The position numbers and the translations under genes were made by a program. The notes under the pieces were generated by a model, which saw nothing but the letters and a program-made list of their open reading frames with translations, was not told the origin of the DNA and searched no databases. A DNA stretch of 64,000 nt from Candidatus Gastranaerophilales bacterium (GTDB taxonomy: Bacteria > Cyanobacteriota > Vampirovibrionia > Gastranaerophilales > Gastranaerophilaceae), in contig CALUUK010000010.1 of the NCBI GenBank assembly GCA_944323955.1, positions 1-64,000 on the forward strand, written 5' to 3'. Positions within the stretch are counted from its first letter, which is position 1. Each line of letters opens with the position of its first letter. This document shows, in pieces, positions 45,102-53,449 of the stretch.

Positions 45102-46055
45102 ATGAAAATTTTTTTGGAAGATATAAAGAAGAATAATAAAAACGTCTGGATAAGTATAACCGGCTTTCGTACTTTACTGTTATTTATAAGCCTGTTAGAA
45201 CAACCCAGAAGTATACAAGAACTCATTGACATTGTAAAAAGCCATGACGTAACCAAAAAATCCGCATCAAAGGACACGGTAAGAGTAACTCTTAATACTT
45301 TAAAAGCAGCAGGTTGCGAAATTGGAAGACCGACCAAAACAAACGGCTATAAATACTCGTTAATTAAACATCCTTTTGTTATGCAGCTAACACAAAAAGA
45401 GGTTGATTCTCTTTTGTTAATAAGAGAAAGAATGGCAAATGAACTTTCCTGGAGAAAAGTTTTGCTTTTAAATTCTTTCTATAAAAAGTTTTTCTCGCTT
45501 ACTTATAACGAGGAATATATTGAGCTTGAAAAGAACTCAAGACCTTTATGCGGAATGGATATGGATATTTTAAAAGTAATTTCCAATCCCGAAATAATAG
45601 GCAAAAAAGTCAATCTTACGTACGATTCTCCCGAATTTAACATTGAAGATATTGAAGTAATACCCCAAAAACTAATTTATGAAAATACAAGGTTATATTT
45701 ATGGTGTTACAGCTATAAATACGAAAGAATAAGTATTTTAAATGCGGAAAGAATAAAAAAAATAAACTCCGTAGATATGACAAAAGCGGAAATTAACAGC
45801 AATAAATATGAAGTGGAATATGAAATCTTCGGCAGCAGTGCAAAAGAATTTAAACCTGAAAACAATGAAACAATACTTGAAAAAACAAATAACTCCATAA
45901 AAGTAAAAGCAAATGTTGCAAATGAATTCTGGTTTATTCAAAGAATTTTACTTTTCGGCACCGATTTTAAAATAATTTCGCCATCTTTCTTCAAAGAAAA
46001 ACTTATAAACAAACTTAAACTTATACAAAAAGGATATGAAAATGGCAAAGACTAA
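45102..46055 (+). CDS. WYL-domain transcriptional regulator 1
   Basis: Regulator of 317 aa of the WYL type. The first 90 residues form a winged-helix-like DNA-binding part (TLLLFISLLEQPRSIQELIDIV, DTVRVTLNTLKAAGCEIGRP). The WYL core begins about residue 165 with the strand VNLTYDSPEFN, then VIPQKLIYENTRLYLWCYSYKYERISILNAERIKKI, where LYLWCYS stands in the WYL position. The C-terminal WCX-like part (VKANVANEFWFIQRILLFG) closes the chain. WYL domains bind nucleic acid or nucleotide ligands. It overlaps the next WYL gene by 14 bases, so the two may act as a heterodimer, as PafB and PafC do. Confidence 0.85.
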   Translation: MKIFLEDIKKNNKNVWISITGFRTLLLFISLLEQPRSIQELIDIVKSHDVTKKSASKDTVRVTLNTLKAAGCEIGRPTKTNGYKYSLIKHPFVMQLTQKEVDSLLLIRERMANELSWRKVLLLNSFYKKFFSLTYNEEYIELEKNSRPLCGMDMDILKVISNPEIIGKKVNLTYDSPEFNIEDIEVIPQKLIYENTRLYLWCYSYKYERISILNAERIKKINSVDMTKAEINSNKYEVEYEIFGSSAKEFKPENNETILEKTNNSIKVKANVANEFWFIQRILLFGTDFKIISPSFFKEKLINKLKLIQKGYENGKD

Positions 46056-46971
46056 GAAAAAATCCGACAAAAATTTTGATACAAGTTTAAGAATTTTGGA
46101 AGTATTAAGAATTCTTCTTAACTATGATATAACAAAAAGTGACCTTATTGAGAAGATGAATGAAAATTCACAGTTTGAAAATGTCTATACATTCGAAGCA
46201 TTCATAAAATACTTTAATACGCTCTCTGTTTTGGGATTTAAGATTAAGAAAGACAAAAACATATACAAATTAAGAAACACCTTTTACAGACTTCAATTAA
46301 CAAAAGATGAACTTGCCGCTGTTTTCCAATTAATAAGCCACATAAAAAAGCTGCATAATAAAACTCTTGAACAAACAATTACGAATATTTTAAATAAATC
46401 ATTAAAATATATGGATGAAGACACTCAAAATCAAGTTGAGAATGCCATAAAAGAATCCGCCCAGAATATTAAAAGCAACAACCTTGCGGAAACACTTGAA
46501 AGTCTTTTATATGATAATCGTTTTATTTCAATAACATACATAAAAAATAAAAACACTCAGGATACTATAACTGCAAGACTAAAAGAAATCATTGAAAAAA
46601 AAGATGAAATTATTCTTGTATGTCATGATAAAAAAAGTGCAAGAAATAAAAAAATAAATGCAGCATCAATCATTTCAATCACTCAAACACCTAACATGGC
46701 AGATCAGAATAACTTCAATAACGATTCGGTTGTTTTCAGAATATACGGAAGATTAGCGCAAGTATATAAACTGAAACAAGGTGAAAAGGTACTGGATTTT
46801 TCCGCAGGATATAAAACAATCTTGAATAAAGGTGAAGACAAAGATATTATTATAAAAAGACTCTTAAAATACGGTGAAAATTGTAAGATAGTACAGCCAA
46901 AAATAATACAAGATGAATTTTTAATGATGACAAACGAAATTTTAAAAAATCTTGAAGAGGATTCCGTATAA
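46042..46971 (+). CDS. WYL-domain transcriptional regulator 2
   Basis: Partner regulator of 309 aa. ATG 46042 has AAGGA 7 bases upstream; an ATG 6 bases earlier is too close to that site. The HTH-like N-terminus is SLRILEVLRILLNYDITKSDLIEKM, followed by FEAFIKYFNTLSVLGFKIKKD. The WYL strand region is FISITYIKNKNTQDTITARLKEIIEKKDEIILVCHD, and the C-terminal part matches WYL protein 1 in order (VVFRIYGRLAQVYKL, LKYGENCKIVQPKIIQDEF). It overlaps the first WYL gene and touches the DUF4127 gene by one base, so all three are co-expressed. Confidence 0.83.
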   Translation: MAKTKKKSDKNFDTSLRILEVLRILLNYDITKSDLIEKMNENSQFENVYTFEAFIKYFNTLSVLGFKIKKDKNIYKLRNTFYRLQLTKDELAAVFQLISHIKKLHNKTLEQTITNILNKSLKYMDEDTQNQVENAIKESAQNIKSNNLAETLESLLYDNRFISITYIKNKNTQDTITARLKEIIEKKDEIILVCHDKKSARNKKINAASIISITQTPNMADQNNFNNDSVVFRIYGRLAQVYKLKQGEKVLDFSAGYKTILNKGEDKDIIIKRLLKYGENCKIVQPKIIQDEFLMMTNEILKNLEEDSV

Positions 46972-48374
46972 TGACAAATATAGCGGTTATTCCTATCGAT
47001 AACAGACCTGTCTGTTATCAGCTGCCTTTACAAATTGCGGAATTGGATAGAAAAAATAAAATTTTTATGCCTGATTTCTCTTTAATGGGCAGTAATAAAA
47101 AAAATGCCGATATCGAAAGTCTTTTAAACTGGCTTGAAGGACTTAATAATATTGATATTATTGTAATTGCCCTTGATGCAATTGCATATGGAGGTCTTGT
47201 TTCATCAAGAAAAAGCCAAGATGATTATTTTGAAATAAAATCCCGAATTGAAAGACTTAAAGAAATTCTAAACAAAAAAAATTCACGGGTCTATGCTTTT
47301 TCCAGTATTATGCGTATTTCAAATAACAATATTAATGACGAAGAAAAAGAGTACTGGAGTGAATACGGAACAAAAATTTTTGAATATTCATATAACATAC
47401 ACAAACTTGAACAAACCTTTAAGCATACCGATTTAACCTCTAAATATAATGCGGGAAATATACCTCCCGATATATTAAATGATTATACAAAAACAAGAAA
47501 AAGAAATTTTGAAATAAACAAATACTATATTGAACTAAAGAAACAAGGGATATTTGACACTTTAGTTTTCTCAAAAGATGACTGTGCCGAGTTCGGTTTT
47601 AACGTAAAAGAAGCAACTGAGCTTAAAGAGCTGTCAAAAGGTATTAAAAATATTTATATAAAAACAGGTGCTGATGAAATTCCGTTATCTCTGCTTTCAA
47701 GAGCATTAAATAAAGACAAAAATATTAAAATAGCCCCCGTTTATACAAATCCCGATACAATTGACAAAATATCAAAATACGAAGATATTTCTGTAAAAGA
47801 ATCAGTTGAATCGCAAATAGAACTTGCGGGAGCGGTTGTTTCTGAAATTGACAATTGTAATCTTGTTTTGATTGTAAATAATTTCAAAAATGAACAGGGT
47901 GAACTTGTTATGAATGTTTATGAACCGGGATTTAACAAAGAGCTTATTCTGCCTTGTAAGCCTTATTTTATCGCGGATATCTTAAATGCAAACGGAGCGG
48001 ATAATAATTTTATTGAAGCACTTTTCAAACAGGATTTTTTAAAAAATTTTTATGGCTACAGCGCATGGAACACAAGCGGAAATACTCTGGGCAGTGCTAT
48101 AGCTGCGGCCATTACATATTTTTGCGCAGGGGAGGCAAATAAACAAATGTTTTATAATCTTCAATTAACAAGATTTCTGGATGACTGGGCATATCAGGCA
48201 AATGTCAGAGGAAAAATCCGCAGTTGCAATGAAAATCTTTCAAATGACGTTATAAAAAAGGAAATGAAAAATTTTGAACAGATTCTTGAGGAAAAATTCT
48301 CCGTGCAAAATTTAGAACCCGCATACACTTTTCCCTGGAACAGATTTTTTGAGATAAAAATATCTATATCCTAA
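46971..48374 (+). CDS. DUF4127-family protein
   Basis: Protein of 467 aa that I recognise as the DUF4127 family by its start (IAVIPIDNRPVCYQLPLQIAEL), by VIALDAIAYGGLVSSRKS with its conserved Asp and Ser-Ser-Arg, and by the end region AWNTSGNTLGSAIAAAITYFC and PWNRFFEIKI. The conserved acidic, Arg and Ser/Thr residues suggest an enzyme, but the reaction is unknown. No signal peptide is seen. It shares the operon with two WYL regulators, which is the only hint to its role. Confidence 0.85.
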   Translation: MTNIAVIPIDNRPVCYQLPLQIAELDRKNKIFMPDFSLMGSNKKNADIESLLNWLEGLNNIDIIVIALDAIAYGGLVSSRKSQDDYFEIKSRIERLKEILNKKNSRVYAFSSIMRISNNNINDEEKEYWSEYGTKIFEYSYNIHKLEQTFKHTDLTSKYNAGNIPPDILNDYTKTRKRNFEINKYYIELKKQGIFDTLVFSKDDCAEFGFNVKEATELKELSKGIKNIYIKTGADEIPLSLLSRALNKDKNIKIAPVYTNPDTIDKISKYEDISVKESVESQIELAGAVVSEIDNCNLVLIVNNFKNEQGELVMNVYEPGFNKELILPCKPYFIADILNANGADNNFIEALFKQDFLKNFYGYSAWNTSGNTLGSAIAAAITYFCAGEANKQMFYNLQLTRFLDDWAYQANVRGKIRSCNENLSNDVIKKEMKNFEQILEEKFSVQNLEPAYTFPWNRFFEIKISIS

Positions 48375-48376
48375 AA

Positions 48377-49999
48377 CTATTTTGAAAACTGAGAAAAGAT
48401 ATCAGGCGTACTGCTAAAAGCGTTAACAGAATTTGCCCCTGCAGTATTTGAAACAACTTTAGTGCTGTTTTTTACGGGATTTTCAACAATCTTACCTGCT
48501 TTAAGTTTTCCTGACTTTTTAAGCAAGAAGACAACAACCGCAGCCAAAACGGCAGCGGCAGCACCTATTAATACAGCAGTCTTTTTATTCAGGAACTTAG
48601 TTTTATTAATTACCTTTGCGGCACTTTCCTGAACTTCACTAACTTTAGCAGCAGCGGAAGATGCATCATCAGGCGCCTGTTTAAACAAAACTTTTACGAG
48701 ATTTTCGCCCTCCGGAATTTCAACCTGATTTGGTGCAAACTCATATGCTTTAAACTTTTCTTCAAAACTTCCGAGCATTTTTTCATAATATTTTTTCGTA
48801 TTGCCCTCGGAATTTTCAATTGATTCTTTTAATAATGAAATTAATTGGTCATAGCTTGCTTTAAGTTTTCTTGAATTTTCAACGGGAGAGTTAAGTGAAT
48901 CTCCCAAATTCAAGAAAGTTCTTAACTGAATTTTGGAAAGTTCAACTTTTACCGTACTGTCAGCAGGATTTTTAAGAACCTCCTGAGCCAATCCTTCGTA
49001 GTCTATTGCCTTTTTCAACTGAGATTTTGCGCTATTGACTTTATCCGTACCAAATTCAGAGAAATCAGCGGAATCAAAACTCAAACCTTCTAAAAATCTT
49101 TTCATCTCAGTATGATAGACCTCGCCTTTTTGTTTTAAATAAGACCTGAAGAAATCAAGAGGTTTTTTCTCGCTGCCGTCCAATAAATGGGTATATAAAG
49201 TCCTGTATTCAAAGTTTGTTGCATTTGATTGAATTTTTAAATACGGATTATCGGCTAAATTTTTAATATCGGTATAATTTTCTGCCAGAAATGTTTTTAA
49301 AAATCTTGTTTGATGCGGTAAACTCGTAATTCGGGACATATCACCGCCGGGTTTAAAAATCTCATGAGGCACATAATCAGATCCGATAATCCTGCCGGCA
49401 TTATCTATAAAATTAAAAGAACCGAAATCAATTAATTTTGTTTTGCCGTTTTCAAGTAAAAATACATTTCCGCTCTGCACATCGGAGTTTGTTATACCGT
49501 GCATATCAAGTTTAATAAATTTAGATAATAAATCCCTGATATGACTGACACCTATAGCATTGCCCTTTGGATGAACACCGTCTGACCACTTTTCAACAAG
49601 ACAATATAATCCGTTTTTTCTTATAACATCAACAGTGGCAGGCGTCATTTCAGGGTCAATTTTTTCAATCTCTTTTAAGATATAATACTCTTTTAAATTC
49701 TGTCCCTCGGCTAAACTTGCACTTACGGAATCTTTAAACTCTCTTTTTTTAGGTACCTTCACGATTAAATCTTTTATTTTATATATGCCTGAGGTAAAAC
49801 CCGAATTGATACTTTTCTGAGAATCAACTGCTCCTGATATATTGTTCAAATCCGTATCGTTAATATTGCCAAAAAGGCTTTGAACTCTTTGCACAAAAAC
49901 ATCATCCTGTCCCTTAAAGGAAATAAAATTGCTTTTCTTTAAGACAGACATCGGAGCTGATGTATTATTAACATTTGCTGCTCGTGATACAGATACCAT
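48377..49999 (-). CDS. Membrane-anchored kinase-like protein with FKG leader
   Basis: Protein of 540 aa from ATG 49999 (AGGG 7 bases upstream; a start at 50143 is possible but has no site). A leader of 30 residues ends FISFKG (25-30). A protein-kinase-like fold follows: ATP Lys in LIVKVPK (K81), helix-C Glu near E98, hinge LYCLVEKW, catalytic loop HGITNSDVQSGNVF (Asp173, Asn178) and metal site LIDFGS (D191-G193). These residues look intact, so it may be active. Residues 220-440 are helical and unknown. A single membrane helix (475-493, VLIGAAAAVLAAVVVFLL) and a basic tail follow. The kinase would face the cytosol if the tail crosses the membrane. Confidence 0.78.
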   Translation of the reverse strand: MVSVSRAANVNNTSAPMSVLKKSNFISFKGQDDVFVQRVQSLFGNINDTDLNNISGAVDSQKSINSGFTSGIYKIKDLIVKVPKKREFKDSVSASLAEGQNLKEYYILKEIEKIDPEMTPATVDVIRKNGLYCLVEKWSDGVHPKGNAIGVSHIRDLLSKFIKLDMHGITNSDVQSGNVFLLENGKTKLIDFGSFNFIDNAGRIIGSDYVPHEIFKPGGDMSRITSLPHQTRFLKTFLAENYTDIKNLADNPYLKIQSNATNFEYRTLYTHLLDGSEKKPLDFFRSYLKQKGEVYHTEMKRFLEGLSFDSADFSEFGTDKVNSAKSQLKKAIDYEGLAQEVLKNPADSTVKVELSKIQLRTFLNLGDSLNSPVENSRKLKASYDQLISLLKESIENSEGNTKKYYEKMLGSFEEKFKAYEFAPNQVEIPEGENLVKVLFKQAPDDASSAAAKVSEVQESAAKVINKTKFLNKKTAVLIGAAAAVLAAVVVFLLKKSGKLKAGKIVENPVKNSTKVVSNTAGANSVNAFSSTPDIFSQFSK

Positions 50000-50105
50000 T
50001 ACATGCCCTACTACAATTATATTATAAACCAAAAAAGTATTTATTTTTGTAACAATGTTGCTGCAGAGATTATTTTTTTGAGAAACGATAAGATAAACTG
50101 AGAAA

Positions 50106-51308
50106 GTGAAAGTATCAAGTTTATCAAATATTAATATTGGCATGGTGAATTTCCGCGCAGGAAAAACAGGTCTTTACACAGATTTTGACGGCACATACTT
50201 TCCTTTTCATCAGGAAATACTGGAAAATCAGGAAGAACCTCTTTTTTCTCAGGCAGCAAGAATGTATGATGCCTTTTCCAAATTCATAAATAAAGGAAAA
50301 GAAAAATTTAAAGTAATTATTACGACAGGGCGAAGCCTGATTGAAATGCAAAATGCACTAAATTTCCTTGAAAAATCAAATCTGCCGTTTCCGCAGCAAA
50401 AAAACTATATATTAAGAAACGGGCTGGAAGAAATTGAAGCCGCTGATGAAGGACATCTGAAAAGCACTAAAGCAGCTCAGCTTACAGAGTCTTTCCTGAG
50501 TGCGGTAAAAAATATTGTAATTTCATCATACGGCAATATTGCCGTTTACGAACCCGAAACAAATAAAAACATGTATCACTACGGCAAAAGTTCTTTTGAA
50601 TATTTATATAGAAAAAACCCTTCAGATAAATATGTTTCAATTTCAGCAGAAAATAACGGAACAATTGAACTTGCCTTCTCCTCAAATATTGATATCGACG
50701 AATGTTACGGGAAAATAAAAAGATATATAGCAGATAATAATATTCAGGCAGCCGTTGAAAAATGTAATAATGACAAACATTTTTATATGCCGTATAAATC
50801 TGATGATAATAGTGAATATTCATATATCCCCGCTAATATGATATTTATAAGACCGCTGTTAAACAATACGGCAATTGATAAACTCAAACAGCCTAAAGAA
50901 CATGTAAAAGCAATAATAGAAAACAATGAAAATGATTTAGTCATTGCAGCAGGCGACGATTTTAACGATGCGGAAATGCTTAATCCTTTAAATTATTTGG
51001 ATATTTACGGGATACAAATTGACCCCGATGCCGATATTGAAGAAACTCTTTCAAGACCCGACGTAAAAGATGCAATAAAGAAATTGCCTTTAATTTCAAT
51101 TGTTGCAGGTAACGGAAGAAATCTGCAAACGGTTTTACATATTAAAGAATTACTTGACAGGCAGGGCATTCATAAAATACTCACTGCGAAAAATCCCGAA
51201 AAAGATTTATTGAACAAAGTAAAAAGAGGCATGCATATATACAGCGACATAAACAGTGAATATAAATATAATCTCGGGATAGATTTATACAGGGAAATAT
51301 TAAAATGA
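50106..51308 (+). CDS. HAD phosphatase (sucrose-phosphatase-like) with FRAG leader
   Basis: HAD-superfamily hydrolase of 400 aa from GTG 50106; an ATG at 50142 is the alternative and neither has a good ribosome site. A short leader gives VNFRAGK (14-20), a variant of the FKG tag. Motif I is YTDFDGTYFP (nucleophile Asp), motif II is ITTGRS, and motif IV is AAGDDFNDAEML. The cap resembles sucrose- and trehalose-phosphate phosphatases. The C-terminal 100 residues are an extra piece (VAGNGRNLQTVLHIKELL). The next gene overlaps it by 4 bases (ATGA). It likely dephosphorylates a sugar phosphate linked with the GH13-type enzyme in the same operon. Confidence 0.85.
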   Translation: MKVSSLSNINIGMVNFRAGKTGLYTDFDGTYFPFHQEILENQEEPLFSQAARMYDAFSKFINKGKEKFKVIITTGRSLIEMQNALNFLEKSNLPFPQQKNYILRNGLEEIEAADEGHLKSTKAAQLTESFLSAVKNIVISSYGNIAVYEPETNKNMYHYGKSSFEYLYRKNPSDKYVSISAENNGTIELAFSSNIDIDECYGKIKRYIADNNIQAAVEKCNNDKHFYMPYKSDDNSEYSYIPANMIFIRPLLNNTAIDKLKQPKEHVKAIIENNENDLVIAAGDDFNDAEMLNPLNYLDIYGIQIDPDADIEETLSRPDVKDAIKKLPLISIVAGNGRNLQTVLHIKELLDRQGIHKILTAKNPEKDLLNKVKRGMHIYSDINSEYKYNLGIDLYREILK

Positions 51309-52555
51309 CGGAAATAAATCTGCCTTTTGAAATGGAATTCATATTAAACCTGACATACAGATGCAACCTGCGCTGTAAAATGTGTACACAGTACGGTCAA
51401 AATTATAAAGAACATGCCATAGAAGAATTAAATATTGCAGAATGGTTAAACTTTTTAAATGATATAAAAACAATAAATCCAAGACCAAAAATAATATTAA
51501 TGGGCGGAGAACCTTTATTATATAAAGATTTTGAAACTTTATTCAAAACGGCAAACGAATACGGAATAAAAACACACATTATCACAAACGGATATTATCT
51601 GGATAAATACATAGACGCTGTAAAAGACACGGATACAAGCATAACAGTAAGTATAGACGGCCTCTATGATACACATGATTTAATCCGCGGGCAAAAAGGA
51701 CTGTTTAATAAAGTGGTCAATAATATTGAGATGATTGATAAACTGCAGAAAGAAGGAAGCAAAGTTGAACTTAGAATCAATCATGTAATGCTTAGCGAAA
51801 ATATTGAAAATATGATTGATTTTCACAAATTCTTCAGCAGATTTGATATTAAAACTTTTACTTTTCAGCATTTGCAATCCTCAACAGACGAATTAAACAA
51901 TATAAGCCAAAAAGAATGGCAAGAGCGTCTGAAAAAAGATTATTGTATGGGATTAATTCCAAAACAAAATTATATTTTAGATAAAAATTATGCCGATAAT
52001 ATCAAAAAAGCACTGGACAAATTTAAAAACTACTGCCATAGTGACAATTGCTTTGTATTTCCCGCCCTGGATGATGATGAACTAATTGATTATTATACAA
52101 ATAATAATCTCAATTCACTAAGGGAGCATATGTTATGTACAATGCCCTGGATGCTTCCCGCAATAAATCCAAACGGAGATGTATCAAACTGCATAGGAAA
52201 TATTATAGGAAATATTAAAAACGACAGTTTTTGGAATATCTGGAATAATGAAAAAGCTCAAAAACTTAGAAACTGCTTAACGGAAAACGGCAAATTTACA
52301 ATTTGCACAAAATGCTGCTGTTTTTACAAAGGTAACTTTATCTCAGCAAAAAGATGCAAAATTGAAATAAATAGTATAAAATTAGAATTACCTAATGAAT
52401 TAAATTATATACAATCATCAAAAAAAGTCGCTTTTGTGAGAGATAATGAAATCACGCAAAATTCTGAATATATTCCTGCAATACCAATAAATATACATTC
52501 AGAGGAAATGCTTAACGAAATTCGAAAAGAATATGAAATAATTACAACAACATAA
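51305..52555 (+). CDS. Radical SAM/SPASM enzyme
   Basis: Radical SAM protein of 416 aa. The [4Fe-4S]-AdoMet motif is LTYRCNLRCKMCTQ (Cys20, 24 and 27), followed by ILMGGEPLLYKDFETLF (the GGEP motif) and IITNGYYL. The C-terminus carries a SPASM-type auxiliary cluster region: CTMPWMLPAINPNGDVSNC, GNI...FWNIWNNEKAQKLR, then CTKCCC. Many SPASM enzymes modify peptides or proteins. An extra C-terminal tail of about 55 residues ends IPINIHSEEMLNEI. A paralogue without the three radical SAM cysteines lies at the end of the same operon. Confidence 0.92.
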   Translation: MTEINLPFEMEFILNLTYRCNLRCKMCTQYGQNYKEHAIEELNIAEWLNFLNDIKTINPRPKIILMGGEPLLYKDFETLFKTANEYGIKTHIITNGYYLDKYIDAVKDTDTSITVSIDGLYDTHDLIRGQKGLFNKVVNNIEMIDKLQKEGSKVELRINHVMLSENIENMIDFHKFFSRFDIKTFTFQHLQSSTDELNNISQKEWQERLKKDYCMGLIPKQNYILDKNYADNIKKALDKFKNYCHSDNCFVFPALDDDELIDYYTNNNLNSLREHMLCTMPWMLPAINPNGDVSNCIGNIIGNIKNDSFWNIWNNEKAQKLRNCLTENGKFTICTKCCCFYKGNFISAKRCKIEINSIKLELPNELNYIQSSKKVAFVRDNEITQNSEYIPAIPINIHSEEMLNEIRKEYEIITTT

Positions 52556-52568
52556 TAGGGAGAAGTGT

Positions 52569-53444
52569 ATGTCAATCCAAAAAATTACAAATGCAATGCA
52601 GAATAATCCGGCAAATAAACCTGTTAACCATAATGAGGCTGCAGGTTCGGAAGTAAAAATACAAAGAAATGACACTTCATTAAAGAACAGTGATGCAATT
52701 AAAAACAGCTTCTTAAGCGGAATATCATTTAAAGGCTACACAAAAGAAATATCAACAAGAAACGGATACCGTGATTATTACGGAACATCGGGTTCATTAG
52801 GCAGATTATCAAGTATAAGCAGATACGATATAGAACATTCGGACGCAACAAAAGTAACAGAAGGAAATAAAGGATATGATGTTCAGACTCCCGATATTGC
52901 CACGGTCAGTGTTTATTATGCCGATCCCGGGGAAACAATAACAGATGATATAAAAGACAGGCATGCATATATTGTAGAATATGACGAGCCGCCAATAAAA
53001 GTTTCGGAAGAAGATATAGAAAGAGCACAAACAACAAGCGAGCTTGCTGAAATTCTTGACAATCTCAAAACCGCCAAAGTTATTTTAGAAGCAAAAAACA
53101 AAGCTAAAGCGCAGGAAGCAGATAAAGCCAGAGAAATATTTGAAGCCGCAGAAGAAAGATATAATAAGGCTAAACAGGCAAAAGCGCAAAAAGCCGCAGA
53201 AAAAGAAGCAGTTGAAATCGAATTGTTTGATATTAACACAAAGATTGATATGGCAACTGAAAAATATGAAAAAGAAAAAAGAAGAGAAGAAGAAGAATAT
53301 CTGGCGGCAGAAAGAGTTAAAACACTTAAGAATATAAAAAAACAATTGCAAGAAATTAATTCTTCAAACGATGAAGCATTAATTGCCATTGAAGCTCAAA
53401 TACAAGACTACCTTGATGCTCATAATGTTCAGCCAAATGAATAA
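52569..53444 (+). CDS. Coiled-coil protein with FKG leader
   Basis: No known family. Protein of 291 aa, preceded by AGGGAGAAG. A polar leader of 56 residues ends GISFKG (51-56). A Tyr/Gly/Ser-rich middle follows (residues 57-110, NGYRDYYGTSGSLGRLSS). From about residue 140 onward it is one long Lys/Glu/Ala coiled coil (AKAQEADKAREIFEAAEERY), with an end that is acidic. There is no signal peptide and no Cys. It lies directly after the radical SAM/SPASM gene, so it is a candidate substrate or scaffold for that enzyme, which is inference. The Tyr- and Gly-rich stretch would be the natural target for modification. Confidence 0.75.
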   Translation: MSIQKITNAMQNNPANKPVNHNEAAGSEVKIQRNDTSLKNSDAIKNSFLSGISFKGYTKEISTRNGYRDYYGTSGSLGRLSSISRYDIEHSDATKVTEGNKGYDVQTPDIATVSVYYADPGETITDDIKDRHAYIVEYDEPPIKVSEEDIERAQTTSELAEILDNLKTAKVILEAKNKAKAQEADKAREIFEAAEERYNKAKQAKAQKAAEKEAVEIELFDINTKIDMATEKYEKEKRREEEEYLAAERVKTLKNIKKQLQEINSSNDEALIAIEAQIQDYLDAHNVQPNE

Positions 53445-53449
53445 AAAAC

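Noticed and set aside
53140-53337. Lys-rich plus-strand frame inside the coiled-coil gene
   Set aside because: It is the shifted reading of the Lys/Glu-rich coil and has no start signal.
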